Shown here piece after piece: positions 42,704-51,621 of a stretch of DNA of 61,339 nucleotides; positions within the stretch are counted from its first letter, which is position 1, and the number at the start of each line of letters is the position of its first letter. Where the stretch lies: positions 50,001-111,339 of the forward strand of contig JALHJB010000009.1 in the NCBI GenBank assembly GCA_022839745.1, in the 5' to 3' direction. Origin of the DNA: Actinomycetes bacterium (GTDB lineage: Bacteria > Actinomycetota > Coriobacteriia > Anaerosomatales > Anaerosomataceae). The notes beneath the pieces were generated by a model. It did not search any database and was not told the origin of the DNA. It was given only the letters and a program-made list of their open reading frames with translations. Position numbers and translations under genes: made by a program.

Positions 42704-43258
42704 ATGCGCAGAATAGTCGTAGCCTTCGTCGTAGCAGTGCTCGCATTCGCACTCGTGGGGTGTGGGGGAGGCGAGGAGGCCGCCACCGACGCCGCGCCGG
42801 AAACGGACGCCGCGGCAGCTCCGGCTCCCGCACCGGAGCCGGTGGAGCCGGCGTACGTGACCGACCGCTCCCTCAACGTGGATGAGACGACACCCACGCC
42901 ATTCCCGTCGTTCACCACCACGGTCACCCCGTACGCGTTCCAGGAGAAGCTCGACGCACGTCGGCCGATGCTCATCCTGTTCTACGACAAGGGACAGATC
43001 GTCACCAAGGACCTGCGCGCCGAGGTGGACGCGGTCATCGAGCAGTACCGCGGCCTCATCGATCTCGTGACCTTCGACGTGAGCGGCGGCGGCGATCCCA
43101 AGGTCGCTGAGGCTGCGACGATGTACGCAGCCGAGCTCGGCGTCCAGAGCACGCCGCACGTGCTCATCGTCGACCGTGGCTCATTCATCACCTGGCAGTG
43201 GAAGGGCTACGTGGAGCGCGGTGTCCTCGAGCGCGAAGTGGAGCGCGTGACACGCTAG
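42704..43258 (+). CDS. thioredoxin-fold lipoprotein
   Basis: A 184-residue lipoprotein: signal with lipobox F-A-L-V-G-C, an Ala/Pro/Glu-rich linker, then a thioredoxin-like domain (M-L-I-L-F-Y-D, then the cis-Pro segment V-Q-S-T-P-H-V-L-I-V-D). The usual C-x2-C redox pair is absent: where it should be there is Y-D-K-G-Q. It is therefore probably not a disulfide reductase. TGGAGGAAG precedes ATG 42704. It follows the 6S RNA gene and may be read from the same transcript. Confidence 0.82.
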   Translation: MRRIVVAFVVAVLAFALVGCGGGEEAATDAAPETDAAAAPAPAPEPVEPAYVTDRSLNVDETTPTPFPSFTTTVTPYAFQEKLDARRPMLILFYDKGQIVTKDLRAEVDAVIEQYRGLIDLVTFDVSGGGDPKVAEAATMYAAELGVQSTPHVLIVDRGSFITWQWKGYVERGVLEREVERVTR

Positions 43259-43260
43259 TG

Positions 43261-44580
43261 ATGCGCGACCTGTTCGACGAGGCTGCCGAGGACCGCATCG
43301 AGCGAAGCGCGCCGCTTGCGGCGCGGATGCGGCCACGCACGCTCGACGAGTTCGTCGGACAGGCCGAGGCTGTGGGTCCGGGCACGGTGCTCCGCACCGC
43401 GATCGAGATCGACGCGCTCTCCTCGCTCATCCTTTACGGCCCCGCTGGCACCGGCAAGACCAGTCTCGCACGGCTCATCGCCGGGATGACCAAAGCGCAC
43501 GTCGTCGAGCTGTCGGCGGTCAACGCCGGAGTGAAGGACGTCCGCGAGGTGATCGAAGGCGCCCGTGAACGGCTGAAGATGACCGGCCGCCGGACGGTGC
43601 TGTTCATCGATGAGATCCACCGCTTCAACAAGTCGCAGCAAGACGCACTGCTGCACGCGGTGGAGGACCGTCTCATCGTGCTGATCGGCGCCACCACAGA
43701 GAACCCCTTCTTCGAAGTGAACGCGCCTCTGATCAGCCGCTCGCGCGTGGTGGAGTTCGCGCCGCTATCCGACACCGACATCCGGGAGATCGTGGAGCGG
43801 GCGCTCACCGATAAGGAGCGTGGACTGGCGGGCGCCGTGGCGATCGCGCCCGAGGCGCTCGACCGTATCGTGACGCTCGCCGGAGGCGATGCCCGCGTGG
43901 CGCTCACCACGCTCGAGCTCGCCGCGCAGATCGCCACAGCGGAAGCGGGACCGTCACCCGACGGCCTGTCGGACCTGAAGGACTCCGCGGTACCGTTGAT
44001 CGACGCCGACCTCGTCGCCCGCGCCACGGCGTTGCGCGCGGTGCCGTACGATCGCGCGGGCGATGCCCACTACGACATCATCTCGGCGTTCATCAAGTCG
44101 ATGCGGGGCAGCGACCCCGACGCCACCGTCTACTGGCTTGCGCGGATGGTCGCCGGAGGCGAGGATCCCAAGTTCATCGCGCGCCGTATGCTGATCTTCG
44201 CCTCGGAAGACGTGGGCATGGCCGACCCGCAGGCGCTGTTCATCGCGCATGCGGCGTTCAAGGCCGCCGAGTCGATCGGCTGGCCAGAGGCGCGCATCAA
44301 CCTGGCGCACGCGGCGATCTACCTCGCGCTCGCGCCCAAGAGCAACGCGGCGTACCTCGCCATCGACGAGGCGCTGCGCGACGTGCGCGAGGAGTCGGCC
44401 GAGCACGTCCCCGACCACCTTCGCGACCGCCACCGCCCCGGCGCCGAGCGGTACCCCGCATACCTGTACCCGCACGACTTCCCGGGCGCCAGGGTGGACC
44501 AGCAGTACCTGCCCGATGGCCTCGTGGGCAAGCGCTACTACCGGCCCCGGGGCCCCGTGGCTGCACCCGAAGAGGAATAG
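43261..44580 (+). CDS. rarA: replication-associated recombination ATPase RarA (MgsA)
   Basis: A 439-residue AAA+ ATPase acting at stalled forks. Walker A G-P-A-G-T-G-K-T is at 60-67, Walker B in L-F-I-D-E-I-H-R-F-N-K, and sensor 1 in G-A-T-T-E-N-P. The C-terminal part has the family signature R-G-S-D-P-D-A-x-V-Y-W-L-A-R-M, and Y-P-H-D-F-P-G near the end. The start M-R-D-L-F-D is typical. It begins 2 nt after the lipoprotein stop. Confidence 0.95.
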   Translation: MRDLFDEAAEDRIERSAPLAARMRPRTLDEFVGQAEAVGPGTVLRTAIEIDALSSLILYGPAGTGKTSLARLIAGMTKAHVVELSAVNAGVKDVREVIEGARERLKMTGRRTVLFIDEIHRFNKSQQDALLHAVEDRLIVLIGATTENPFFEVNAPLISRSRVVEFAPLSDTDIREIVERALTDKERGLAGAVAIAPEALDRIVTLAGGDARVALTTLELAAQIATAEAGPSPDGLSDLKDSAVPLIDADLVARATALRAVPYDRAGDAHYDIISAFIKSMRGSDPDATVYWLARMVAGGEDPKFIARRMLIFASEDVGMADPQALFIAHAAFKAAESIGWPEARINLAHAAIYLALAPKSNAAYLAIDEALRDVREESAEHVPDHLRDRHRPGAERYPAYLYPHDFPGARVDQQYLPDGLVGKRYYRPRGPVAAPEEE

Positions 44581-44597
44581 GTCGCCACCTCGGCGTT

Positions 44598-44606
44598 TGC
44601 TACACT
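44598..44606 (+). promoter_or_regulatory. extended -10 promoter for the DUF948/sigma operon
   Basis: TGC-TACACT (hexamer 44601-44606), 38 nt before GTG 44644. The -35 is weak. Confidence 0.45.
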
Positions 44607-44643
44607 GGGCGGGTACGTTCGAAGGCATCGTAAGGGGCGCATC

Positions 44644-44976
44644 GTGGACACTTCGGAAGCTCTCGGTATCGCGCTCACGGTCGCGGCCCTCGCGCTCACG
44701 CTGCTCGCCCTCTACGCGCTCGTCGTCATCATCAAGGCGGTGCGCGAGATCCGGATCGCGGTGGAGGACGTTCGCGTGCGGCTGGTGCCCCTGCTCGAGA
44801 AGGCCGACGTGACCGTGGATGCCGCCAATGTCGAGCTCCTCAGGCTCGACGCCATCGTGACGCAGGCCGAAGAGGTCGGCGAGGCCGTCTCCAGCGCAAG
44901 CGATTTCATCCGATCCCCCGTCAACACGGCGGCACAGGGCATCGCGCGCGCTCTACGCTCGTTCAGCAAGCGATGA
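44644..44976 (+). CDS. DUF948-type membrane protein
   Basis: A 110-residue protein with one N-terminal transmembrane helix (about residues 6-28) and a long amphipathic helical region rich in Val/Glu/Ala, matching the DUF948 (YtxG-like general stress) family. A role in stress response is suggested by its position just before an anti-sigma/sigma pair. AAGGGGCG precedes GTG 44644. Confidence 0.72.
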   Translation: MDTSEALGIALTVAALALTLLALYALVVIIKAVREIRIAVEDVRVRLVPLLEKADVTVDAANVELLRLDAIVTQAEEVGEAVSSASDFIRSPVNTAAQGIARALRSFSKR

Positions 44977-45009
44977 GCCCGCACCGGTGGGCCCATCGAA
45001 GGAGGATGC

Positions 45010-45408
45010 ATGGCTAGTGATCGCATAACGCTCACCGTGCCAGCGCGGGGCGAATACGCCAGGACGGTCAGGATGACCGCCGCCGAGCTCGCGAGCCGGA
45101 TCGGCATGTCGTTCGATGAGGTCGACGACGTCAGGATGGGTGCCGAGGAGGCGTTCGTGTACGCGAGCGAGCGCGTGGGAGAGTCGGCCAACGTGACGTT
45201 CACGTTCACGGTGTCCGCCGACGCCCTCGAGGTGGAGGTCGGCCCGATGCCCACGCCGGACGAGGGCGCGGCCGCTGTGTCGGAGGGGTACGCCGAGTTC
45301 ATCCTGCGGTCGGTCTGCGATGAGTTGGAGATCCAGCACGCACCTGAGGGGTGCACGCTGTGCCTGTGTCGCCGGGCAGCGGCGCCAGCGGGAGAGCCCG
45401 GTGCCTAG
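45010..45408 (+). CDS. RsbW/SpoIIAB-like anti-sigma factor with degenerate ATP site
   Basis: A 132-residue GHKL-fold protein that resembles anti-sigma serine kinases. The N-box region M-G-A-E-E-A-F-V-Y-A aligns with S-E-A-C-T-N-A of RsbW, but Tyr51 takes the place of the Mg-binding Asn. The D-x-G-x-G box is not recognisable. The end F-I-L-R-S-V-C-D-E-L-E-I keeps the family shape. It probably binds the sigma factor encoded next, which overlaps it by 8 bp, but may lack kinase activity. AAGGAGGA precedes ATG 45010. Confidence 0.8.
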   Translation: MASDRITLTVPARGEYARTVRMTAAELASRIGMSFDEVDDVRMGAEEAFVYASERVGESANVTFTFTVSADALEVEVGPMPTPDEGAAAVSEGYAEFILRSVCDELEIQHAPEGCTLCLCRRAAAPAGEPGA

Positions 45409-46186
45409 AACCCAGCGCCGACAGGAGCGACGGCTCGTGTGGGACAAGGCTCGCACGCGTGAGCTGTTCGTCCACTACCACGAGCATGGTGACGAAGAGT
45501 CGCGCGACGAACTCATCACCATGTATCTCAACCTGGTCAAGTACCTGGCGAGCCGGTTCCGCAATCGCGGGGAGCCCATCGACGATCTCATCCAGGTGGG
45601 GACCATCGGGCTGATCAAGGCGATCGACCGGTTCGACATCGGGCGCGAGGTCGAGTTCACCACGTACGCAACGCCTACCATCGTCGGCGAGCTCAAGCGG
45701 TACTTCCGCGACAAGGGCTGGGCCATCAAAGTACCCAGGCGGCTGCAGGAGCTCTCGTTCCGCGTGAACCAGGCCGTCGATGCCCTCACGCAGCGCGAGC
45801 AGCGCTCGCCGAGCATCCTCGAGATCGCCGAGTACCTGGAGGTCACCACCGAGGACGTGCTTGAGGCGCTCGAGACCTCCGAAGCGTACAACTTCGTCTC
45901 GCTCGAGACCGATCGGACCTCCGAGGGGAGCGACTCCTTCAGCATCCTCGAGTACATCGGTGAGGACGACCAGCTCATGGCCCTTGTCGACGATCGCACC
46001 ATGCTCTCTGAGGGTCTGAAGCATCTGGCGCCGCTCGAGCAGCGTGTCCTGTACCTGCGCTTCTTCCAGGGCCTTACGCAGACCGAGATCGCGGCGATGC
46101 TCGGCATCTCGCAGATGCAGGTGTCGCGGCTCCTGCGCCGGACGCTCAGGTTGCTCCGCGAGCACATCACTCTTGAGGAGGTCTAG
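45401..46186 (+). CDS. SigB/SigF/SigG-family RNA polymerase sigma factor
   Basis: A 261-residue group 3 sigma factor. Region 2: N-L-V-K-Y-L-A-S-R-F, I-D-D-L-I-Q-V-G-T-I-G-L-I-K-A-I-D-R-F and F-x-T-Y-A. The junction G-E-L-K-R-Y-F-R-D-K-G-W is diagnostic of the SigB/SigF branch. Regions 3 and 4 follow, ending in a helix-turn-helix T-Q-T-E-I-A-A-M-L-G-I-S-Q-M-Q-V-S-R. GTG 45401 lies after GGGAGAG and overlaps the anti-sigma gene. It likely runs a general stress regulon under partner-switching control; no anti-anti-sigma gene is in the window. Confidence 0.93.
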   Translation: MPRTQRRQERRLVWDKARTRELFVHYHEHGDEESRDELITMYLNLVKYLASRFRNRGEPIDDLIQVGTIGLIKAIDRFDIGREVEFTTYATPTIVGELKRYFRDKGWAIKVPRRLQELSFRVNQAVDALTQREQRSPSILEIAEYLEVTTEDVLEALETSEAYNFVSLETDRTSEGSDSFSILEYIGEDDQLMALVDDRTMLSEGLKHLAPLEQRVLYLRFFQGLTQTEIAAMLGISQMQVSRLLRRTLRLLREHITLEEV

Positions 46187-47413
46187 ATGACGACGCTGCT
46201 CCGTCCGGAGCCGCGCGACCGGTGGTCACGCACCTTCGCGATCACCTGGTCGCTCGTGGGCATCGGTGTCCTGCTCGCCGCGGGCGGCTGGCTGCTCGGC
46301 AAGATCGCCCCTGCGCTCGTGCCCTTCGGGCTGGCCATCATCATCCTCTTCACATTCAGGGGGCCGGTCGCGCTCCTCGAGCGTCGCGGTCTGTCGCGTG
46401 GCCTCGCCGTTGGCGTGTGCTACCTGATCAGCGTCGCTGTGCTCGGCGTCGCGCTCGGCTTCCTCGTCCCGGCGCTCGTGGTCCAGGTGCGCGAGTTCGT
46501 CGTGGCGTTCCCCGGCTACTATGAGCGCGCGAGCGAGCTCTTCTTCGAGCTGCAGGGCAAGTATGAGGCGCTGATCGTGCCCCCATGGCTCGAGGACGCG
46601 CTTGCCAACCTCCAGGACACGATCACCCGCCAGTCGGCCGAGTGGTCGCAGCTGCTTGCCAAGGAGATATTCAGCGTTGGCGGCTCGGCGCTCTCGTCGT
46701 TGCTGACAGCGGTGCTCGCGCTTGTGGTCGGCTTCTGGCTGCTCAAGGACCTGCCGGCGATCAACAAGGAAGTCCTGCTGCTCGCCGGCCCGAAGCGCCG
46801 CGACGAGGCGGCCATCGTGACATCAACGGTCTCGCGCGTGCTCGGTGGATACCTGCGCGGGCAGTTCACGATCTCGCTCGTCACCGGCGTCATCGTAACG
46901 ATAGGCCTCTCCATCATCGGGGTGCCGTACTCGCTCGTCATCGGACTTCTCGCGCTGATCCTGAACTTCATCCCGTGGATCGGTCCCACGCTCACGGCGG
47001 CCATTGCGGGCATTGCGGCGGCGTTCGTGAGTCCGTTGCACATCGTTGGGGCCGTGGCCGTGTGTCTGGGCGCGCAGCAGGTGACCGAGTACTTCGTGCA
47101 GCCGCGGGTCATGTCCGAGAATGTCGACCTGCACCCGCTGCTGGTGATATTCTCGCTGCTTGCCGGTAGTACGCTGTTCGGATTCGCGGGCCTCCTGCTC
47201 GGTATCCCGGTGGCGGCCATCGGCAAGGGTCTGTTCGTCTACTACTTCGAGAAGTACACCGAGTCCAAGCTCACCTCTGAGGGAGGCGCATTCTTCCGCG
47301 CCAAGTCCGACGACGGGGACGATGGGCCAGCGCCCGAAGAGCAGGTGGCCGACGGGGATGGGTCGTCTATGCTCGCGGACCACGGGACTACCGATACGTC
47401 AGACGACGCCTGA
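46187..47413 (+). CDS. AI-2E family transporter (PerM/TqsA type)
   Basis: A 408-residue membrane protein with about eight helices and the family pattern G-P-V-A-L-L-E-R-R-G-L-S-R near the start, then P-x-x-L-V-I-G-L-L-A-L-I-L-N-F-I-P-W-I-G-P and Q-P-R-V-M-S. Members include AI-2 exporters and Na+/H+ antiporters, so the substrate is open. The ATG directly follows the sigma factor stop, with GAGGAGG inside that gene's end. The C-terminal tail is acidic. Confidence 0.88.
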   Translation: MTTLLRPEPRDRWSRTFAITWSLVGIGVLLAAGGWLLGKIAPALVPFGLAIIILFTFRGPVALLERRGLSRGLAVGVCYLISVAVLGVALGFLVPALVVQVREFVVAFPGYYERASELFFELQGKYEALIVPPWLEDALANLQDTITRQSAEWSQLLAKEIFSVGGSALSSLLTAVLALVVGFWLLKDLPAINKEVLLLAGPKRRDEAAIVTSTVSRVLGGYLRGQFTISLVTGVIVTIGLSIIGVPYSLVIGLLALILNFIPWIGPTLTAAIAGIAAAFVSPLHIVGAVAVCLGAQQVTEYFVQPRVMSENVDLHPLLVIFSLLAGSTLFGFAGLLLGIPVAAIGKGLFVYYFEKYTESKLTSEGGAFFRAKSDDGDDGPAPEEQVADGDGSSMLADHGTTDTSDDA

Positions 47414-47422
47414 GCGGCGTCG
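47404..47422 (+). terminator. short hairpin at the end of the transporter gene
   Basis: CGACGCC (47404-47410) and GGCGTCG (47416-47422) form a 7-bp stem spanning the stop codon. It is a weak terminator candidate before alaS. Confidence 0.3.
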
Positions 47423-47446
47423 GGAGCATCCAAGGAGCGCATACAC

Positions 47447-50074
47447 GTGAAGTCCGCCGAGATCAGAGAGAGCTTCCTGTCGTTCTTCGAGAGCAAGGGT
47501 TGCAAGCGGCTGCCCTCGTCCTCGCTCGTGCCGGACGACCCGTCGCTCCTGCTCACATCGGCCGGCATGGTGCAGTTCAAGCCCGTCTTCCTCGGCGCCC
47601 GAGACATCGGTGTGACGCGTGCCACCACGTGCCAGAAGTGCGCGCGCACCACCGACATCGACATCATCGGCACCACGGGGCGGCATCACAGCTTCTTCGA
47701 GATGCTCGGCAACTTCAGCTTCGGCGACTACTTCAAGAGCGAGGCGTGCGCCTGGGCGTACGAGTTCTCCACGCAGGTCCTCGGCATGGATCCCGACCGG
47801 CTCTGGTTCTCGATCTACGAAGACGATGACGAGGCCGAGGGCGTGTGGCGCGATGAAGTGGGTGTCCCAGCGGAGCGCATCGTGCGCATGGGCGCCAAGG
47901 ACAACTTCTGGTCGGCGGGGCCCACCGGCCCCTGCGGGCCGTGCTCGGAGCTCTACTACGACCAGGGACCTGACGTGGGGTGCGGGCTCGATACCTGCGC
48001 GCCGGGCTGCGACTGCGACCGGTTCGTGGAGTACTGGAACCTCGTGTTCATGCAGTACGACCGTCAGGACGACGGCACGCTCGAACCGCTGCCCAAGAAG
48101 AACATCGACACCGGCATGGGCCTGGAGCGCGTGGCCGCCATCATGCAGGGCGTGCGCACGAACTTCGAGACCGACGACCTGCGCGTGCTCGTCGCGATCG
48201 GGGAGGGGCTCTCGGGAGTCGCGCTCGGCGAGGGGGAGAAGACCGACGTCTCGCTGCGCATCCTCGCCGACCACGCGCGGGCGGTGGCCTTCCTGATCGC
48301 CGACGGCGTGCTGCCCGGCAACGAGGGCCGAGGCTACGTGCTGCGGCGCCTGCTCCGCCGCGCCATCCGCCATGGCAGGCTGCTGGGTGTTGAGGACGCG
48401 TTCATGGTGAAGCTCGTCGACGCCGTGATCGAGCGGTGGAGCGCGCCGTATCCGGAGCTGGCCGACAACGCCGAGCTCATCCGCGGCATCGTCTCCTCCG
48501 AGGAGGAGCGGTTCACAGCCACGCTGCGCCAGGGGCTCGCGTTCCTCACCACGGCGATCGAGCGCACCCGTGCCGAGGGCGGTTCGGTGCTCGACGGCAC
48601 CGAGGCGTTCACATTGCATGATACGTACGGTTTCCCGTACGAGCTCACCACCGAGATCGCGGCCGAGTCGGGTCTTGAGGTCGACAAGGATGCGTTCGAA
48701 GCCGCCATGGAGGCCCAGCGTCAGCGCGGGCGGGCAGCGGTCAAGGACGAGTCGTGGTCGTTCGGGAGCGCGTTCGACGACATCGCACGCCAGGCAGGCG
48801 CCACGGAGTTCCTCGGGTACGCGAATGACGAGGCCGAGAGCGCCATCGTCGGCATCGTGGTGGATGGCGTGCCGGTCGATCGCATCGAGGCCGGGCAGGA
48901 GGGCGAGATCGTGCTCGCCGCCACGCCGTTTTACGCCGAGCAGGGCGGACAGGTGGGCGACACCGGCGTGCTTTCGGCCGGCGAGTCGCGCTTCGCGGTG
49001 AGTGACACCCGCTTCGCGGTCCCTGGCGTGGTCGCCCACGTGGGAACGCTCGAGTCGGGCGCGCTTGCTGTGGGTGACACAGTGCATGCGTCCATCGACT
49101 CGCTCCGCCGCGAGCGCATCCGGCGCAACCATACCGCCACGCATATCCTGCACTGGGCGCTCAGGCGCATCCTCGGCGATCACGTGCGGCAGTCGGGCTC
49201 GCTCGTGGCGCCCGACCGGCTGCGCTTCGACTTCACGCACTTCGAGGCGGTCACCTCCGAGCAGCTTCGGCGCGTGGAGGAGATGGCCAACCACAAGATC
49301 ATGGAGAACCACGCCGTCCTGAACTACGAGACGTCGCTTGTCACCGCCCGCGAGATGGGCGTGACCGCGCTCTTTGGCGAGAAGTACGGCGAGATCGTGC
49401 GTGTGCTCGAGGTCGGCAACTTCAGCAAGGAGCTCTGCGGCGGCACCCACGTGGGCCGTTCAAGCGAGATCGGGCTGGTCAAGATCGTGTCCGAGGGCAG
49501 CGTGGGAGCCAATCTGCGCCGTATCGAGGCGGTCACGAGCTTCGATGCGCTCGCATACCTCGAGCGGGTGGAAAGCGAGCTCGCCGAAACGGCCGCGGCA
49601 CTCAAGGTGAGCAAGTTCGACGTCTCCGAGCGCGCCGCCACGCTGGCGCGGCGCGTGAAGGAGCTGGAGGGCGCGGCGCAGCGGGCGCGGAGCCACATGA
49701 CCGGATTCGACCCGGCCTCGCTCGTGGAGGGCGCGGCCGATGTTGGCTATCCGGTCATCGTCGGGCGCATCCCCGATGTGACCTCCACCGAGCTCCGGGG
49801 AGCGTGGGACCTCCTGCGCGCCAAACTCGGTGACACCGGCGCCGTGGTGCTTGCCACCGCCGATCCCGAGTCGGGGGCACCGCTGCTGCTCGCCGCGGGA
49901 ACGCCGGCGGCCGTTGCGGGAGGGTTCGACGCCGGGGCGCTGATCAGGGCGATCGCACCGTTGGTGAAGGGCGGGGGCGGTGGCCGTCCGGAGATGGCAC
50001 AGGCCGGCGGCAAGGACGCCTCCGGCATCGATGCGGCGCTTGCGCAGGCGCGCGCCACGCTCGGCATAGGGTAG
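47447..50074 (+). CDS. alaS: alanyl-tRNA synthetase
   Basis: An 875-residue full-length AlaRS. Catalytic core: F-F-E-S-K-G at the start, then G-R-H-H-S-F-F-E-M-L-G-N-F-S-F-G-D-Y-F. The editing domain has the zinc motifs N-H-T-A-T-H and C-G-G-T-H. The C-Ala DHHA1 domain ends in G-G-G-G-G-R-P-E-M-A-Q-A-G-G. A Cys-rich insert (C-G-L-D-T-C-A-P-G-C-D-C) follows the aminoacylation core. GTG 47447 follows AAGGAGCG. Confidence 0.97.
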   Translation: MKSAEIRESFLSFFESKGCKRLPSSSLVPDDPSLLLTSAGMVQFKPVFLGARDIGVTRATTCQKCARTTDIDIIGTTGRHHSFFEMLGNFSFGDYFKSEACAWAYEFSTQVLGMDPDRLWFSIYEDDDEAEGVWRDEVGVPAERIVRMGAKDNFWSAGPTGPCGPCSELYYDQGPDVGCGLDTCAPGCDCDRFVEYWNLVFMQYDRQDDGTLEPLPKKNIDTGMGLERVAAIMQGVRTNFETDDLRVLVAIGEGLSGVALGEGEKTDVSLRILADHARAVAFLIADGVLPGNEGRGYVLRRLLRRAIRHGRLLGVEDAFMVKLVDAVIERWSAPYPELADNAELIRGIVSSEEERFTATLRQGLAFLTTAIERTRAEGGSVLDGTEAFTLHDTYGFPYELTTEIAAESGLEVDKDAFEAAMEAQRQRGRAAVKDESWSFGSAFDDIARQAGATEFLGYANDEAESAIVGIVVDGVPVDRIEAGQEGEIVLAATPFYAEQGGQVGDTGVLSAGESRFAVSDTRFAVPGVVAHVGTLESGALAVGDTVHASIDSLRRERIRRNHTATHILHWALRRILGDHVRQSGSLVAPDRLRFDFTHFEAVTSEQLRRVEEMANHKIMENHAVLNYETSLVTAREMGVTALFGEKYGEIVRVLEVGNFSKELCGGTHVGRSSEIGLVKIVSEGSVGANLRRIEAVTSFDALAYLERVESELAETAAALKVSKFDVSERAATLARRVKELEGAAQRARSHMTGFDPASLVEGAADVGYPVIVGRIPDVTSTELRGAWDLLRAKLGDTGAVVLATADPESGAPLLLAAGTPAAVAGGFDAGALIRAIAPLVKGGGGGRPEMAQAGGKDASGIDAALAQARATLGIG

Positions 50075-50078
50075 CGGC

Positions 50079-50510
50079 ATGCGGGTGCTCGGGCTCGACA
50101 TCGGCTCGGTGCGCGTTGGTGTGGCCGTGTCCGACCCATCGGGGCGGATCGCGTCGCCGCTGACGGTGCTCGACGCGAAAGCGCTCGCGGGCGACGCCAC
50201 ACCCTTCGTGCGCCTTGCCGAGGACTACGAATCCGAGCGTATGGTAGTGGGGCTCCCGCTCACGCTGTCGGGCGAAGAGGGCCCCCAGGCTGCCGAGGTG
50301 CGTGCTGCGGCCGTGAGGCTTGGCGCGGCCGCGGGGCTGCCTGTGGAGTACGCGGACGAACGCCTGTCAAGCGAAGAGGCGCGGCGGATGATGTCCGCGT
50401 CGGGCATGAGTGAGAAGGAGCAGCGCGGCTCGGTGGACAAGGTGGCCGCCGCGATCATCTTGCAGGGCTGGCTCGACGCACAGTGGAACGGCACGCAGGA
50501 GGAGCGATGA
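50079..50510 (+). CDS. ruvX: YqgF/RuvX family RNase H-fold nuclease
   Basis: A 143-residue protein with G-L-D-I-G-S-V-R-V-G-V-A at the start and D-E-R-L-S-S-E-E-A in the middle. It is a pre-16S rRNA nuclease and possible Holliday junction resolvase. It lies 4 nt after alaS and overlaps mltG by 4 bp, the usual alaS-ruvX-mltG order. Confidence 0.94.
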   Translation: MRVLGLDIGSVRVGVAVSDPSGRIASPLTVLDAKALAGDATPFVRLAEDYESERMVVGLPLTLSGEEGPQAAEVRAAAVRLGAAAGLPVEYADERLSSEEARRMMSASGMSEKEQRGSVDKVAAAIILQGWLDAQWNGTQEER

Positions 50511-51619
50511 CCGGAGAACGCCGCGAGACCGGGGCATCCCGCTGGCGGCCGCTATCGGCGCGCGGAGTCCGTTCTGCGGACCCAGGGTCGCGCCGCCGTG
50601 CCCGTACGGTGGTCGTGCTGCTTGTGGCCGCTGTGTTGGTGCTCTGCGTGCCCGCCTTCGGTATCTGGCGCGTGTTCTTCGTGTCCCAAACATCCGTCAC
50701 GGCCGGCCAGGCCGTGCAAGTGGAGATCCCTGCGGGCGCCGATACGGCCCGCATCGCCGAAGTGCTTGTCGATGCGGGCGTCATCGAGAACGCCGCCATG
50801 TTCCGGCTCCGGGCGCGTCTGGACGGGGTGGATGGGCAGCTCAGGCCGGGTGTCTACGACCTCACCACGCGCATGGACCACAGCGAGCTCATCGAACGGC
50901 TGCTCGCGGGCCCGCCGATCGCGTACACCACGGTCACCATCCCCGAGGGGTTCACCGTCGAGCGTATCGCCGAGCGGATCGAGGCCGAGGCGGGCATACC
51001 CGCCGAGGAGTTCCTCGCACTGGCCCTCGGCGGCGCGGCACAGTTCCGGGACGCCCATCCGTACCTCGAGGCCGTGCATGAGGGCTCGCTCGAGGGCTAC
51101 CTGTTCCCGAAGACGTACCGGATCGTGGAAGGTGCTACCGCCGCTGACGTGATCGAGATGATGCTGGTGCAGTTCGACGAGGAGTTCGCTACGGTCGACC
51201 TCACGGCGGCGGGCGAGATGAGCATGCACGAGCTCGTCACGCTCGCGTCTATGATCGAGCGCGAATCACGCCTTGCCGAGGAGCGTCCGCTCGTCTCCTC
51301 GGTCATCCACAACCGTCTGCGTATCGGCATGAAGCTCGAGATCGACGCTACCATCGAGTACGTGATCAAGAAGAACCGTCCGCGGCTGCTCAACAGCGAC
51401 CTCAGGATCGAGAGCCCGTACAATACCTACAAGTACGGGGGGCTGCCGCCGGGGCCGATCGCGAGCCCGGGGCTGGCATCGCTGCAGGCCGCGGCAGCGC
51501 CTGCGGAGACCAAGTATCTTTACTACGTGCTCACCGGCGCCGATGGTTCACACACGTTCTGCGAGACGTACGAGCAGTTCCTGATCGCCAAGGAGAAGTC
51601 GAGAGAGGTGACTCCCTGA
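50507..51619 (+). CDS. mltG: endolytic murein transglycosylase MltG
   Basis: A 370-residue YceG-family protein that cuts nascent glycan strands. It has a cytoplasmic basic N-terminus, one transmembrane helix (about residues 28-50), a LysM-like domain and the catalytic domain with the active-site Glu251 in S-M-I-E-R-E-S-R. N-S-x-Y-N-T-Y-type and G-L-P-P-G-P-I motifs are present (P-Y-N-T-Y, then G-L-P-P-G-P-I-A-S-P-G). GGAGGAG precedes ATG 50507. Confidence 0.94.
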   Translation: MTGERRETGASRWRPLSARGVRSADPGSRRRARTVVVLLVAAVLVLCVPAFGIWRVFFVSQTSVTAGQAVQVEIPAGADTARIAEVLVDAGVIENAAMFRLRARLDGVDGQLRPGVYDLTTRMDHSELIERLLAGPPIAYTTVTIPEGFTVERIAERIEAEAGIPAEEFLALALGGAAQFRDAHPYLEAVHEGSLEGYLFPKTYRIVEGATAADVIEMMLVQFDEEFATVDLTAAGEMSMHELVTLASMIERESRLAEERPLVSSVIHNRLRIGMKLEIDATIEYVIKKNRPRLLNSDLRIESPYNTYKYGGLPPGPIASPGLASLQAAAAPAETKYLYYVLTGADGSHTFCETYEQFLIAKEKSREVTP

Positions 51620-51621
51620 CC

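Noticed and set aside
47399..49450. 683-codon minus-strand open frame opposite alaS
   Set aside because: It is antisense to a full-length alaS and has no family features.
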